64,000 nt of DNA. It comes from an uncultured Collinsella sp. Lineage in GTDB: Bacteria; Actinomycetota; Coriobacteriia; Coriobacteriales; Coriobacteriaceae. Made by a program: the position numbers and the translations under genes. Positions 43,303 through 52,291 of the stretch are shown in pieces (within the stretch, counting starts at the first letter, position 1; each line of letters begins with the position of its first letter). A model generated the notes under the pieces. It worked only from the letters and a program-made list of their open reading frames with translations, was not told the origin of the DNA and did not search any database. The stretch is from contig CATYSO010000010.1 of the NCBI GenBank assembly GCA_958412345.1, positions 1-64,000 on the forward strand, given 5' to 3'.

Positions 43303-43380
43303 ACTAAAGACTGTCCCAAACAGCTAGCTTTTGGGGACGTTCTTAGACGACTCGTCATTTAAGAACGTCCCCAATGACTA
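43303..43380 (+). repeat. Hairpin repeat, copy 2 (ECF operon)
   Basis: Second copy of the unit at 42523-42602, offset by exactly 780 bases; stem at 43331-43344 and 43361-43374. It ends 12 bases before the EcfA start codon, so the structure is in the intercistronic leader. Confidence 0.85.
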
Positions 43381-43392
43381 TGAAAGGTATCC

Positions 43393-45144
43393 ATGAAAAC
43401 GATCATCAACGTCGACGATGTCTCGTTCTCCTATGGCACGCAGACCGAGCAGGCGCTTAAGCACATCTCGCTCGACGTGAACAAGGGAGATTTCATCGGC
43501 ATCATCGGGCCCTCGGGCGCCGGCAAGTCCACGCTTGCCGCTTGCTTGTCGGGCGCCGTACCCCACCACTACACCGGCACGTTCTTTGGGTCTGTCATGG
43601 TTGACGGCCACGACACCTGCGAAGTCTCGCTCACCGACGTATCGCAGATCGTCGGCAGCGTGCTGCAGGACATCGACACGCAGATGGTCGCCTCGGTTGT
43701 CGAGGACGAGATGCTCTTTGGTCTGGAGAACTTTGGCGTTCCCCACGACCAGATCGAGCAGCGCGTGAGCGAAACGCTCGAGACCGTCGGCATCAGCGAT
43801 CTGCGTAACCGCGAGATCGCCACGCTTTCGGGTGGCCAAAAACAAAAGGTGGCCATCGCCGCCATCCTCGCTATGCGCCCCCGCGTGCTGGTGCTCGACG
43901 AACCCACCGCGGCACTCGACCCCGCCAGCTCCACGCTGGTCTTCGAGACCCTGCGCGAGGCAAACCGCGCACTTGGAATCACCATCGTCGTCGTTGAGCA
44001 AAAGGTCGCCCTGCTCTCGGAGTACTGCAACCGCGTGCTCGTGCTCAACCATGGCGAGATCGCACTACAGGGCGAGCCACACGAGGTCTTCGCGCACACT
44101 GACGAGCTCCGTGCCATCGGCGTCGACTGCCCTCGCGTCACACGCATCTTCAATAGCCTCGAGGCCGATGGTCTGGCAAGCGGCACCCCTTGCTTGGATG
44201 TCGACGAGGCCGAGCGCCTGATTTCGGGCATCGTCGACCCCGCGCACGCGGCCAGCGAAGCCCAGGCTCCCGCGGGCTCCCCGCATGCCCCGTCGTTGCG
44301 CCCTCATGCCAAGGACGCCGAACCCGTGCTCACCTTCGATCATGTTGAGTTTGCCTACCCCAACGGCGGCGCCGCCGTCCACGACCTCAACCTGACCCTC
44401 TACCCCGGCGAGCTCGTGGGCATTGTCGGCCAAAACGGCGCCGGCAAGACCACGCTCACCAAGCTGCTCACAGGCCTGCTTAAGCCCGCCTCGGGCAGCG
44501 TGCGCGTCACGGGCCTTGACACCGCCACGGTTCCCACGAGCCGCATCGCCCGCGAGGTCGCAACGCTCTTCCAAAACCCCGACCGCCAGATCTGCAAGGA
44601 TACCGTACTCGACGAGGTCGCTTTTGGCCTGGAGCTTGCCGGCATCGACCGAGCCGAGGCCCTGCGTCGCGCCCAACTGGTCATCGACCGCTTTGGCCTG
44701 CCCGCCGATGAGGCGCCCTTCTCGCTTTCGCGCGGCCAGCGACAAATGGTGGCGCTCGCCTCCGTCGTAGTGGTTGAGCCCAAGATCGTAGTGCTCGACG
44801 AGCCCACGAGCGGCCTTGACTACCGCGAGTGCATGACCGTCATGGAAACGGTGCGCACCATGGCCGAGCGCGGCTGCGCTGTAATCATGGTCTGCCACGA
44901 CATGGAAGTCGTCTCGGATTTTGCCGAGCGCATTGTGGTGATGGCCGATGGTCGCATCCTCGAGCGCGGCCGTACGCACGAGCTGTTCTCGAACATCGAG
45001 CTCATGCTGCGAGCCTACGTTGAGCCACCCCAGGTCATAGAGCTTTCTCGTCGCCTGGCGTCTTCCGTCTCGCCCGCTTTTGCGCAGGTGAGCGAGGTCA
45101 CCGATATCGTTCGCATTACCAAGGAGATGGTCCGCCGTGGTTAA
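43393..45144 (+). CDS. ECF transporter fused ATPase (EcfA-EcfA')
   Basis: A 583-residue protein carrying two ABC ATPase domains, the EcfA and EcfA' pair in one chain. Domain 1: GPSGAGKST, LSGGQKQK, VLVLDEPTA (about residues 35-180). A Pro/Ala linker (about 275-315) follows. Domain 2: GQNGAGKTT, signature LSRGQRQM (one residue off LSGGQ), IVVLDEPTS (about 345-470). It powers import with EcfT and the S subunits. It overlaps ecfT by eight bases. Confidence 0.93.
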   Translation: MKTIINVDDVSFSYGTQTEQALKHISLDVNKGDFIGIIGPSGAGKSTLAACLSGAVPHHYTGTFFGSVMVDGHDTCEVSLTDVSQIVGSVLQDIDTQMVASVVEDEMLFGLENFGVPHDQIEQRVSETLETVGISDLRNREIATLSGGQKQKVAIAAILAMRPRVLVLDEPTAALDPASSTLVFETLREANRALGITIVVVEQKVALLSEYCNRVLVLNHGEIALQGEPHEVFAHTDELRAIGVDCPRVTRIFNSLEADGLASGTPCLDVDEAERLISGIVDPAHAASEAQAPAGSPHAPSLRPHAKDAEPVLTFDHVEFAYPNGGAAVHDLNLTLYPGELVGIVGQNGAGKTTLTKLLTGLLKPASGSVRVTGLDTATVPTSRIAREVATLFQNPDRQICKDTVLDEVAFGLELAGIDRAEALRRAQLVIDRFGLPADEAPFSLSRGQRQMVALASVVVVEPKIVVLDEPTSGLDYRECMTVMETVRTMAERGCAVIMVCHDMEVVSDFAERIVVMADGRILERGRTHELFSNIELMLRAYVEPPQVIELSRRLASSVSPAFAQVSEVTDIVRITKEMVRRG

Positions 45145-45883
45145 CGTCATCGACTATATGCCGGGCGATACGCTGCTGCATCGCTTGAACCCGGTCGTCA
45201 AACTGGGCCTTGCCGCCGCCATCATCATCGGCATCTTTTTGTCCGACACCTATGTGGTGCTGTTGGGCTTTTTGGCACTCACCCTTGCGCTGGGCGCCTA
45301 CGCCGGCGTCGTCGATCGCCTGTTCTCGCTACTCAAGCTGCTGATTCCGCTCGCACTTATCATGTTGTTGCTCCAGCTGGCCTTTATGCGCGATGGCAAC
45401 GTGATATGGGGCTTTATCACCGACACGGGGCTCATCACCGGATCAAAGGCCTGTCTGCGCCTGCTGGGCGTGGCGTTGCCACTCATCCTCATGCTCATGG
45501 TGACCAAGCTCAACGACCTTGCCAACGCCTGCGTCGAGGTGCTGCACGTGCCGTATCGCTATGCGTTCACCTTCACCACGGCACTGCGCTTTGTGCCGGT
45601 GTTTGGCCAGGAGATGAACGCCATCATGGAGGCGCAGACCGCACGCGGCGTCGAGTACGACACCAAGAACCCCATCAAGAAGCTCAAACTCATGCTGCCG
45701 CTGTGCGTGCCGCTGCTTATCTCGAGCGTGGGCAAGACCGACGCCACCGCGCTTGCCGCCGAGCAGCGCGGCTTCTACCTGCGCACGCGCGCCAGCTCGT
45801 ACAAGCGCTATCCCATCAAGGGCCTGGATATCGCCGTGCTCGCCATCAGCGTCGCCCTCATCATCTTGGGATTCCTGTTCTAG
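45137..45883 (+). CDS. ECF transporter T component
   Basis: A 248-residue EcfT with four to six predicted TM helices and the coupling-helix region with the Ala-Arg-Gly-type motif AQTARGVEYD near residue 170 and LAAEQRGFYLRTRAS near 210. It links the S subunit to the ATPases. It overlaps the ATPase stop (GTGGTTAA region) and ends before a 15-bp terminator. Confidence 0.92.
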   Translation: MVNVIDYMPGDTLLHRLNPVVKLGLAAAIIIGIFLSDTYVVLLGFLALTLALGAYAGVVDRLFSLLKLLIPLALIMLLLQLAFMRDGNVIWGFITDTGLITGSKACLRLLGVALPLILMLMVTKLNDLANACVEVLHVPYRYAFTFTTALRFVPVFGQEMNAIMEAQTARGVEYDTKNPIKKLKLMLPLCVPLLISSVGKTDATALAAEQRGFYLRTRASSYKRYPIKGLDIAVLAISVALIILGFLF

Positions 45884-45911
45884 CAATCGCCAGCAGCAAC
45901 CGGTACATGCA

Positions 45912-45948
45912 AAAGGCCTCGGCTCGCACCAAACGAGCCGAGGCCTTT
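45912..45948 (+). terminator. Terminator of the ECF operon
   Basis: Perfect 15-bp arms AAAGGCCTCGGCTCG (45912-45926) and CGAGCCGAGGCCTTT (45934-45948). The T-run is short on both sides, so it can act bidirectionally. Confidence 0.8.
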
Positions 45949-45971
45949 ACTGTTTCCCCAGATAAAACCCA

Positions 45972-45996
45972 CCAAAATAAACCTGTCCCTATTTGG
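45972..45996 (-). repeat. REP-like hairpin, CAGGTT family, divergent copy D
   Basis: On the minus strand CCAAAT, AGGGACAGGTTT, ATTTTGG: short arms around the same GGGACAGGTT core. It lies at the 3' end of the racemase gene. More degenerate than the other three copies. Confidence 0.45.
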
Positions 45997-46007
45997 CAGG
46001 TTGAGGG

Positions 46008-46754
46008 CTATTGGCGGTAAGGGGCGCCGCTGCGAATGATGGACTCGCGCACCAGGACGTCCATGGCGTCGAGGGTAATCTCGGGCATCTCGCGGTATTT
46101 CTGCAGCACCGAAAGCTCCGTGCAGGCCAGAATGACGCGATCACAGCCGCTGCGGGCAAACTCCCACATCACGCGGTCGAACTTATCCATATCGGGCTCA
46201 CGTCCGGCCTTCACATCGTCGTAGATAAGCGACATCACATCGGCCTGACGCTTCTCGCTGGGATAGACGACCTCGACGCCCGCCGCCTCGCATTCGCGCC
46301 CATAGACGCCCGCGCCCACGGTGCCATCGGTACCCATAATGCCGATCTTGCGCACCGGCTCGGCCGGCATGCTCAGGTTAGGATCGAACTCGCACTCCCC
46401 CATCACCGCGCCCGCTAGGGCATAGCGCACCGACTCGCGCGGCATGTGGATAATCGGCACCTTCGTAAACGACTGGATCTGGTCGTAGAAGTAGTGTGAC
46501 GTGTTGCAGGGAATGGCAATGTGCGCACAGCCCAGCGACTCGAGCGCCTGGGCGCATTCCTTCATGGTCGCCAGCAGCTCGGCATGCTCACCGGTCTTGA
46601 TGGCCAGCGTGCGATCGGGCATGGTCGACTTGGAAAGCACCACCATGTCGATATGCTCTTGGTCGCACGTAGCCGCCGTATGGCGCACCACCTGGTCGTA
46701 GTAATACGACGTGGCCTCGGCGCCCATGCCGCCGATAACTCCCAGCTTTTCCAT
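46008..46754 (-). CDS. Aspartate/glutamate racemase family protein
   Basis: A 248-residue member of the Asp/Glu racemase superfamily. It opens EKLGVIGGMGAEATSYYYDQVV and has the paired cysteines of the two-base mechanism: IPCNTSHYFYDQ near residue 83 and ILACTELSVL near residue 196. Aspartate racemases share this GGMGxxAT start. It interconverts L- and D-aspartate or a similar acid. It follows the ATP-grasp ligase on the same strand by 84 bases. Start follows CAAGGAGGCGGCG. Confidence 0.9.
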   Translation of the reverse strand: MEKLGVIGGMGAEATSYYYDQVVRHTAATCDQEHIDMVVLSKSTMPDRTLAIKTGEHAELLATMKECAQALESLGCAHIAIPCNTSHYFYDQIQSFTKVPIIHMPRESVRYALAGAVMGECEFDPNLSMPAEPVRKIGIMGTDGTVGAGVYGRECEAAGVEVVYPSEKRQADVMSLIYDDVKAGREPDMDKFDRVMWEFARSGCDRVILACTELSVLQKYREMPEITLDAMDVLVRESIIRSGAPYRQ

Positions 46755-46838
46755 CGCCGCCTCCTTGGTGACGCTTGCGCAATTGCGCGTATCATACCCG
46801 CGCCCGCCCGATGCAAACCGGACGGGCGCCGCACTCAT

Positions 46839-48095
46839 CTACTTGTAATACGTCTTGAACAGCTTAAAGTGGCGCAGCTTGGTGTGCCACATGCGCAGCC
46901 AGCGGTTAAAGACAAAGTCTCCCTTCATAAACGAGGGGTCGGCGCCCTTGCCTTCCTTATCCAGGCGATGCACCTTAGCGCGCAACTCGGGATCCTTAAC
47001 GTACTTGTCGACGACGCCCATAGGGACGACCATCCACAGCGCCTCGTCCTGCGCCGTCACAAACTCCGGCTCAAACGGGCGGTTGAACACATACTCGTCC
47101 ACCACATACTTGGCAACGTTAAAGCCGCTGTTGGTAACATAGTAGTTGCTGCGGCCCTGGCGGGTGTTGAAGTCGAAGAACTTAAACGAACCGTCGCGCT
47201 CGTCGTACTTGACGTCGAAGTTGGAATAACCAACAAAGTTCAGGTCCTCGAGCAGCTTGCGCACGCCACCCATGAGCTCGTCGTTGGGTTCGGTGATGAT
47301 ACAAGCATGGTTGCCAACGCCATGGGGCTGATGCTCCTCGAGCAGCACGTGGCCAAGGCACATCATGCGCACCTTGCCGTTACGGTCGGAATAGCTGGTG
47401 AGCACGCGCATGTACTCGTCGTTGCCGGGCACGCGGTCCTGCAAGATTAGGTCGTCGGTGTAGCCGCTGGCATAGGAGTCACGGATAACCTGCTCAAGCT
47501 CGGCGCGATCGGCAATCTCATAAGCCTTCTTCTGGCCCTCAAACTCATGCTGCCACCACATGATGCCGTCGGACGGCTTCAGGATCATCGGGAAGGGGAA
47601 GTCAATCTGGTCGAGCACCTCGGCCGGCGCCTCGCCTTGCGCGTTGAGCATCTGCGCCGTAAAGGTAAAGGTATGCGGATACGGCACGCCATGCTTCTCG
47701 CACAGCTCGTAGAAGATCTCCTTCTTCTGGCACTGCTCGAGCATGCTGTAAGGTGCGTAGGGCGCGACGATGTTATCCGCCAGCTCATCGGCATCCTTTG
47801 CCTGAGCCACCAGGGCAACATAGTTATCGCCGCAGCCCATCAGGACGATCGTCTTATCGGCATGCGCCTGGGCAATGCCATTGACGATTTTGAGCATCAC
47901 GGGCATGGTATCGATGTCGACGTTGGGCGTGTAGTCGATAATCTGGCTTCGATACGCAGGGCCCGTCTGATACTTGCCAAAGACCAGACTCTTGACCTGA
48001 TACTCTTCGTAGAAAGCACGCGCCACCGAATAGGCGTTGATGTCGCCGCCGAGCAGCACGGGAATGAACTCGCGCTCTGTAAATTGCAATGCCAT
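46839..48095 (-). CDS. ATP-grasp carboxylate-amine ligase, probable D-aspartate ligase
   Basis: A 418-residue ATP-grasp enzyme that ligates a carboxylate to an amine through acyl-phosphate. ATP-grasp features: FPMILKPSDGIMWW, the Mg site in KFFDFNTRQGRSNYY, and the N-terminal VLLGGDINAYSVARAFYEEY fold. Size and racemase neighbour resemble the Enterococcus faecium D-aspartate ligase/racemase pair that builds the D-Asp peptidoglycan cross-bridge. That substrate is inferred from context. The gene starts without a strong ribosome site (AGGAAGTTTCC). Confidence 0.82.
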   Translation of the reverse strand: MALQFTEREFIPVLLGGDINAYSVARAFYEEYQVKSLVFGKYQTGPAYRSQIIDYTPNVDIDTMPVMLKIVNGIAQAHADKTIVLMGCGDNYVALVAQAKDADELADNIVAPYAPYSMLEQCQKKEIFYELCEKHGVPYPHTFTFTAQMLNAQGEAPAEVLDQIDFPFPMILKPSDGIMWWQHEFEGQKKAYEIADRAELEQVIRDSYASGYTDDLILQDRVPGNDEYMRVLTSYSDRNGKVRMMCLGHVLLEEHQPHGVGNHACIITEPNDELMGGVRKLLEDLNFVGYSNFDVKYDERDGSFKFFDFNTRQGRSNYYVTNSGFNVAKYVVDEYVFNRPFEPEFVTAQDEALWMVVPMGVVDKYVKDPELRAKVHRLDKEGKGADPSFMKGDFVFNRWLRMWHTKLRHFKLFKTYYK

Positions 48096-48320
48096 GGAAA
48101 CTTCCTATCATGAACTGCCCGCACAACGGGCGGTCTTAGTGCAACCGATTCATTCTAGCGTGCTAAACCGCCAGTGCCCAAAGTTCCACCGTATCTATGG
48201 CAATCGGAGGAGCAAACTCGGCGCAAAGGCGGCACTCACCGCTGTACGACAACGGGCAATGAACCTACCGTTGTTGTAGGATTCAACATATTGTCAATCT
48301 TATAAGCGAAAGGCGCACGC

Positions 48321-48953
48321 GTGCCCCAAGAACATCTGACCGACAACCCCATCCTTGACGCTGCAAAACGCGAGCTAGCGGAACGCTCACAGACAACCGC
48401 CCCCCTACGCACCGCCAGCAACGCCTACGAAGGACCCGCCCGCATCGTCTCGATTAACACGTCGACGCACAAAGGCACACGCAAGTCGCCCGTCGCCGAT
48501 GGGCACGATACCGTCATTGAACAGTTTGGTCTCGCTTCCGATGCGCACGCCGGGCACTGGCACCGCCAAGTCTCGTTTTTGGCCGCAGAATCAATCCAGA
48601 CGGCACAGCATCGCGGGCTCGACGTGCACGAAGGCGACTTTGGGGAGAACTTCACCACACAAGGCATCAACCTGCTTTCGCTCCCCTTGGGCACACAGCT
48701 CAAGATCGGCAACGACGTTCTGGTCGAGATCAGCCAGATCGGCAAGGTCTGCCACACCCGCTGTGCCATCTACTATCTCGCCGGTGATTGCATCTTTCCC
48801 CACGAGGGCATTTTCGGAGTGGTGCTTCGAGGCGGAGAGGTGCATGTCGGAGACGATATCCAAACAGTCAAGCTCGGCGACGGCACCTGTTCCTTCACCC
48901 CAGCCGAGGGGCTCGAAGAAATCGGGCAGGCTCGCCGCGAGGGAGCCCTATAG
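48321..48953 (+). CDS. MOSC domain protein
   Basis: A 210-residue MOSC-domain protein, the sulfur-transfer module related to molybdenum cofactor sulfurases. The conserved EGDFGENFTTQGI (about residues 105-117), CHTRCAIYYLAGDC, and GIFGVVLRGGEV motifs are present, with the metal-site-like SDAHAGHWHRQVS near residue 73. The start is a GTG at 48321 after GCGAAAGG. It is monocistronic in the window; no molybdoenzyme gene is nearby. Confidence 0.9.
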   Translation: MPQEHLTDNPILDAAKRELAERSQTTAPLRTASNAYEGPARIVSINTSTHKGTRKSPVADGHDTVIEQFGLASDAHAGHWHRQVSFLAAESIQTAQHRGLDVHEGDFGENFTTQGINLLSLPLGTQLKIGNDVLVEISQIGKVCHTRCAIYYLAGDCIFPHEGIFGVVLRGGEVHVGDDIQTVKLGDGTCSFTPAEGLEEIGQARREGAL

Positions 48954-49187
48954 GTGCAAAACCCCATGTTGGAGTAGCCCTTACGGCGTGAATCTGCAAT
49001 CAGACAGAGTTCCGTAACGTTAAAGTTGAACTCTATGGTTTCTCAACAATTCACTATAACTGCAGGTCAAAGCCAAAGCCTCAAGTTCAACTTGACCCTT
49101 TGGAACCTTTAAGGTTCAAGTTGAGGTCGAAAGCAGTAGTAGAATACCGTTCGAACCATAACCTACGATTGATTGCAGAGGGATTGG

Positions 49188-50321
49188 ATGCAGCATTCGA
49201 ATCATCGCGTCGCAGCGCTCATCGCGTCGAAGCCGGCTCGTATCATCACGAGCGCCGCACTCGCTGTCGCACTGACTGCCACGCCGATGCTCTCCCCCGT
49301 TGCGGCGTATGCCGCCTCGCAGGCAACGCAGGATCAGCTTTCCGCCGCGCAGCAAAAAATTGAAGCCGCCACGAGCGCCTACAACGATGCCCGCACCAAA
49401 CTCGACGACCTACAAAAGCAGATCGACTCCAATGAGGCGAGCATCGAGGAAATCGAGGCTAAGCTTCCCGAGCAGCAGGCCAAGGCAAGCTCCGCCATGC
49501 GCGATCTGTACAAGTACCAAAAGGGCACCAATCCCATCGTGAGCTTCCTGGTCAACGCGCAGAGCCTGGGTGAGTTCATCACCACCTGCAAATACACCAA
49601 CCAGATCACGAGCTCGAGCGTCGACGAGATCGAAGAGCTCAACAACATGCAAACCGAACTCGAGCAGAACAAAGCCGAGCTTCAGCAGGCCAAGTCCCAG
49701 CTTGAGGCAGAGCAGAAAAACGCCGAGGATGCGTTGGCTCAGGCCCAGCAGCTCCGCAGCGAGGCACAGGCAAAAGCCGAGCAGGAAAATGCCGCCGAGC
49801 TTGCCAAGCTTGAGGCCGATAAGGCCGCTGCCGCCGAGAAGCTCTCGGGCGAGGGCGTAAGCGGCAGCAATTCCAGCAGCCAGGCCACCAACACCAACAC
49901 CACCATCGACACCACGGTGAACAACGCCAATACCGGTAGCTCCGATTACGATTCGTTCATCAATGAGTGGACGAGCCGCATCGACAATTATCTCGCCGGC
50001 TCCCCCATGGCAGGCCAGGGCTATAACTTTGCCGTCGCCGCTTGGAATACCGGTGTCGACCCCCGTTGGTCCCCCGCCATCGCCTGCATCGAGAGCACCA
50101 AGGGTGCTTATTGCGCCAATTCTTACAACGCCTGGGGCTGGAGTGCCCGTGGCGGCGGTTGGCGCAGCTTTGGCAGCTGGAGCGAGGGCATCTCCGCTCA
50201 CGTTGCCTATCTGGGCGCCAACTACGACTCCACCCTTACCCCGGCAGCGGCCAAAAAGTACTGCCCGCCCACGTGGCAGGACTGGTACAACAAAGTCGCC
50301 GCTCAGATGAACCGCATCTAA
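49188..50321 (+). CDS. Secreted coiled-coil protein with lysozyme-like domain
   Basis: A 377-residue secreted protein. A signal peptide (residues about 1-40, cleaved after YAA) precedes a long coiled coil (about 45-215, repeats of EQQAKASSAM, ELEQNKAELQQAKSQLEAEQKNAEDALAQAQQLR), an Asn/Ser/Thr linker, and a C-terminal lysozyme-like or glucosaminidase-type domain (about 250-377) with NAWGWSARGGGWRSFGSW. It resembles CwlO-type cell-wall hydrolase regulators but lacks NlpC/P60. Start 49188 follows GAGGG. Upstream 48954-49187 has no gene, but a cluster of CTTGAAC/TTCAAG repeats (about 49080-49128). Confidence 0.85.
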   Translation: MQHSNHRVAALIASKPARIITSAALAVALTATPMLSPVAAYAASQATQDQLSAAQQKIEAATSAYNDARTKLDDLQKQIDSNEASIEEIEAKLPEQQAKASSAMRDLYKYQKGTNPIVSFLVNAQSLGEFITTCKYTNQITSSSVDEIEELNNMQTELEQNKAELQQAKSQLEAEQKNAEDALAQAQQLRSEAQAKAEQENAAELAKLEADKAAAAEKLSGEGVSGSNSSSQATNTNTTIDTTVNNANTGSSDYDSFINEWTSRIDNYLAGSPMAGQGYNFAVAAWNTGVDPRWSPAIACIESTKGAYCANSYNAWGWSARGGGWRSFGSWSEGISAHVAYLGANYDSTLTPAAAKKYCPPTWQDWYNKVAAQMNRI

Positions 50322-50331
50322 ACTCAACTGC

Positions 50332-50360
50332 AAAGGGCCCCAATGGGGCCCTTTTCTTTT
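50332..50360 (+). terminator. Terminator of the coiled-coil secreted protein gene
   Basis: Arms AAAGGGCCCC (50332-50341) and GGGGCCCTTT (50345-50354), then TTTTCTTTT. It overlaps the stop region of the oppositely oriented kinase gene (50359). Confidence 0.85.
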
Positions 50361-51738
50361 AGGTAGCGGAGGTATCGACGACGCCGGTCGCATTGGCAAC
50401 CGCGACTATGACGATCATGCATAGGAGCAGCACACCCAATACCTTGAGCCAGAGTTTCGCGAGTTTCTTGCCGCGATAGCTGTCGAGCAGTGCGAATCGC
50501 CGACGAAGACGGCGCTTATCGAGCAGCGCAAAATGCATAAGCACCATAAGGCCATCGACAAAGAAAAAATACTCGATTATGAGAAACCACGTCGGGTAGC
50601 TTTGGTTTGCTCCCGTGGGGTAAAAGACGGCAAAGTGACTTCCGGCAAAGAACACAAGTAGGGAGAAGCAGACAAGCGTATTCCAAATGCGCCCCAGAGA
50701 CTCCGGAACGCGAGAGAGCAGACCGCATGCAGCGGAGGCGGCAGGCCTAGGAAGCCCTGCGGGGTTCTGGAGCCCTTGGAGCGTCAACACCGTCTCCGAG
50801 GCCGGAGTACGGACAGGCGCAGGTGTAGGAGGCCGCACGGGGCGGCTCAGATCGTATGCCGCGCGCGTCGCCCGTCCCAACGCTTCCGCACTCGCAAAAC
50901 GCTTGGCCGGGTCGAGCGCCATCGACATGCAGACGGCATCGGCAAGTGGAGTGGGAATGCCACGCGCCTCGCATTGCTCGCGCATGTCGAGCCCTGGTTT
51001 AGGGTCGACTCCCGTCAAGCAGAAGAACAACAGGGCGCCCAGTGCGTAGACGTCGCTGCGCACACTCGTCTGCCCAAACCCATACTGCTCGGGCGGCGCA
51101 TAGGGTCGCGTGCCAAACTTGACGGTGTCGGCATCGGCACCATCGCGCCATACGCGCGCAATCCCCAAGTCGATAATCACCAGCGACGAAAACGTCAGGC
51201 CGTCATCAGACGCATAGTTGGCACCCGTCACGATGATATTCGACGGCTTGAGGTCGCGATGGATCACCGGCGCCGACGTCTCCCCCGCCATTGCAAAACC
51301 GGCATGGAGCTCGCCCACGGCATCGCATAGGGCAGGATACATTTCGCGCGCATAATCGGGGGTAGCTCCCAGACGGTCCACCAGCGCCCCGAGCGTCTCC
51401 CCTTCGATGTATTCCATAACCACGTTGAGCTCGTCGCCCACACGACGACAATCGACGATTCTGGGCAGGTGCTCAAAACGCCTGCCTGCCCGCTGAGCGG
51501 CAAACAGACGCTCGTATGCCCCGCCGATTTGAGCCGAGGCATCGATGCGTTTACGGACAAAGGGGCCGAGCGAACCACCGCCGGTTCCTTCAAAGTACAC
51601 GAGCTCGGTTGTTTCAACGGACGAGCGCTTAAGCACACGCTCCACGCGATAGCTGTCGTCGCGACCGAGCGACGCCAGGTACTCGGCAAGCGCTGCGGTC
51701 AGCTCGTCATCGGAATATGTTGTGGTCTGAGTATCCAT
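50359..51738 (-). CDS. Ser/Thr protein kinase, membrane-anchored
   Basis: A 459-residue Hanks-type kinase. The kinase domain (about 30-300) has the catalytic loop HRDLKPSNI near residue 165, DLG in place of the usual DFG, and the APE-equivalent FGTRPYAPPEQYGFG. The Lys of the ATP site is not obvious at the expected place, although the acidic/GGGS loop GTGGGSLGPFV lies upstream of KRID. After a linker rich in Pro, three TM helices occupy residues 345-455. The start at 51738 follows TGGAGGCT. It lies next to an HTH gene; both may act as one signalling unit. Confidence 0.9.
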   Translation of the reverse strand: MDTQTTTYSDDELTAALAEYLASLGRDDSYRVERVLKRSSVETTELVYFEGTGGGSLGPFVRKRIDASAQIGGAYERLFAAQRAGRRFEHLPRIVDCRRVGDELNVVMEYIEGETLGALVDRLGATPDYAREMYPALCDAVGELHAGFAMAGETSAPVIHRDLKPSNIIVTGANYASDDGLTFSSLVIIDLGIARVWRDGADADTVKFGTRPYAPPEQYGFGQTSVRSDVYALGALLFFCLTGVDPKPGLDMREQCEARGIPTPLADAVCMSMALDPAKRFASAEALGRATRAAYDLSRPVRPPTPAPVRTPASETVLTLQGLQNPAGLPRPAASAACGLLSRVPESLGRIWNTLVCFSLLVFFAGSHFAVFYPTGANQSYPTWFLIIEYFFFVDGLMVLMHFALLDKRRLRRRFALLDSYRGKKLAKLWLKVLGVLLLCMIVIVAVANATGVVDTSAT

Positions 51739-51836
51739 AGCCTCCATCATAGCGCAGGGCGCAGACACCCCATGGCATCCGCGCCCCGTTCGTTTGCATC
51801 GTTGTTCGACAGCTCCGCCAGCTCAGATATCTGCCG

Positions 51837-52259
51837 CTAACTCACCGTCTCCTCGCCAAAGCGATACAGCTCCTCGTTGACCTTTTGGAGGCTGCACCCG
51901 CGATCGATGCAAAAGATGATAATCGCATCACGGCGATCCTTGCAGTTAAGGACGCTTACCCCGGCAGCCGTCAGCGCACGGTTGGCCTCTTTGAGCGTCA
52001 GCGCCATCGCAAAGGCAATCTGCAGCACCTTATTGCGACTCGGGTGACGCGCACCGGTAAAGATCTGATAGCCAAAAGTCTCATTGAGATCGGCCATACG
52101 AACCACGCGCGAGCGCTCCAAGCCCTTTTCCTGCAGCAGCTGCTTCAGGTAGTCCGAAAGCGACGGGGCGGCAAAGTCGTGCTCCCTGATATAGCCATCG
52201 ATGTTCGGCGCATCGAGAAGCTCATTGAGCAACTCCTCGGTCAGCTTTTTATCGGGCAT
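51837..52259 (-). CDS. XRE-like HTH protein beside the kinase
   Basis: A 140-residue protein with a Cro/CI-type helix-turn-helix in the middle (about residues 50-90, SRVVRMADLNETFGYQIFTGARHPSRNKVLQIAFAMALTLKEANRAL) and an acidic N-terminal helix. The C-terminal part (DRRDAIIIFCIDRGCSLQKVNEELYRF) is a distinct helical module. It is 99 bases upstream of the kinase gene on the same strand, an arrangement that suggests a kinase-regulated repressor. Start follows GGGGGAGGTGAAGTCGT. Confidence 0.8.
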   Translation of the reverse strand: MPDKKLTEELLNELLDAPNIDGYIREHDFAAPSLSDYLKQLLQEKGLERSRVVRMADLNETFGYQIFTGARHPSRNKVLQIAFAMALTLKEANRALTAAGVSVLNCKDRRDAIIIFCIDRGCSLQKVNEELYRFGEETVS

Positions 52260-52291
52260 ACGACTTCACCTCCCCCAGTGCATGCAACATG

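Noticed and set aside
48244..48275. CAACGG/CCGTTG hairpin before the MOSC gene
   Set aside because: Short and with no T-run or conserved partner; noted only as possible leader structure.
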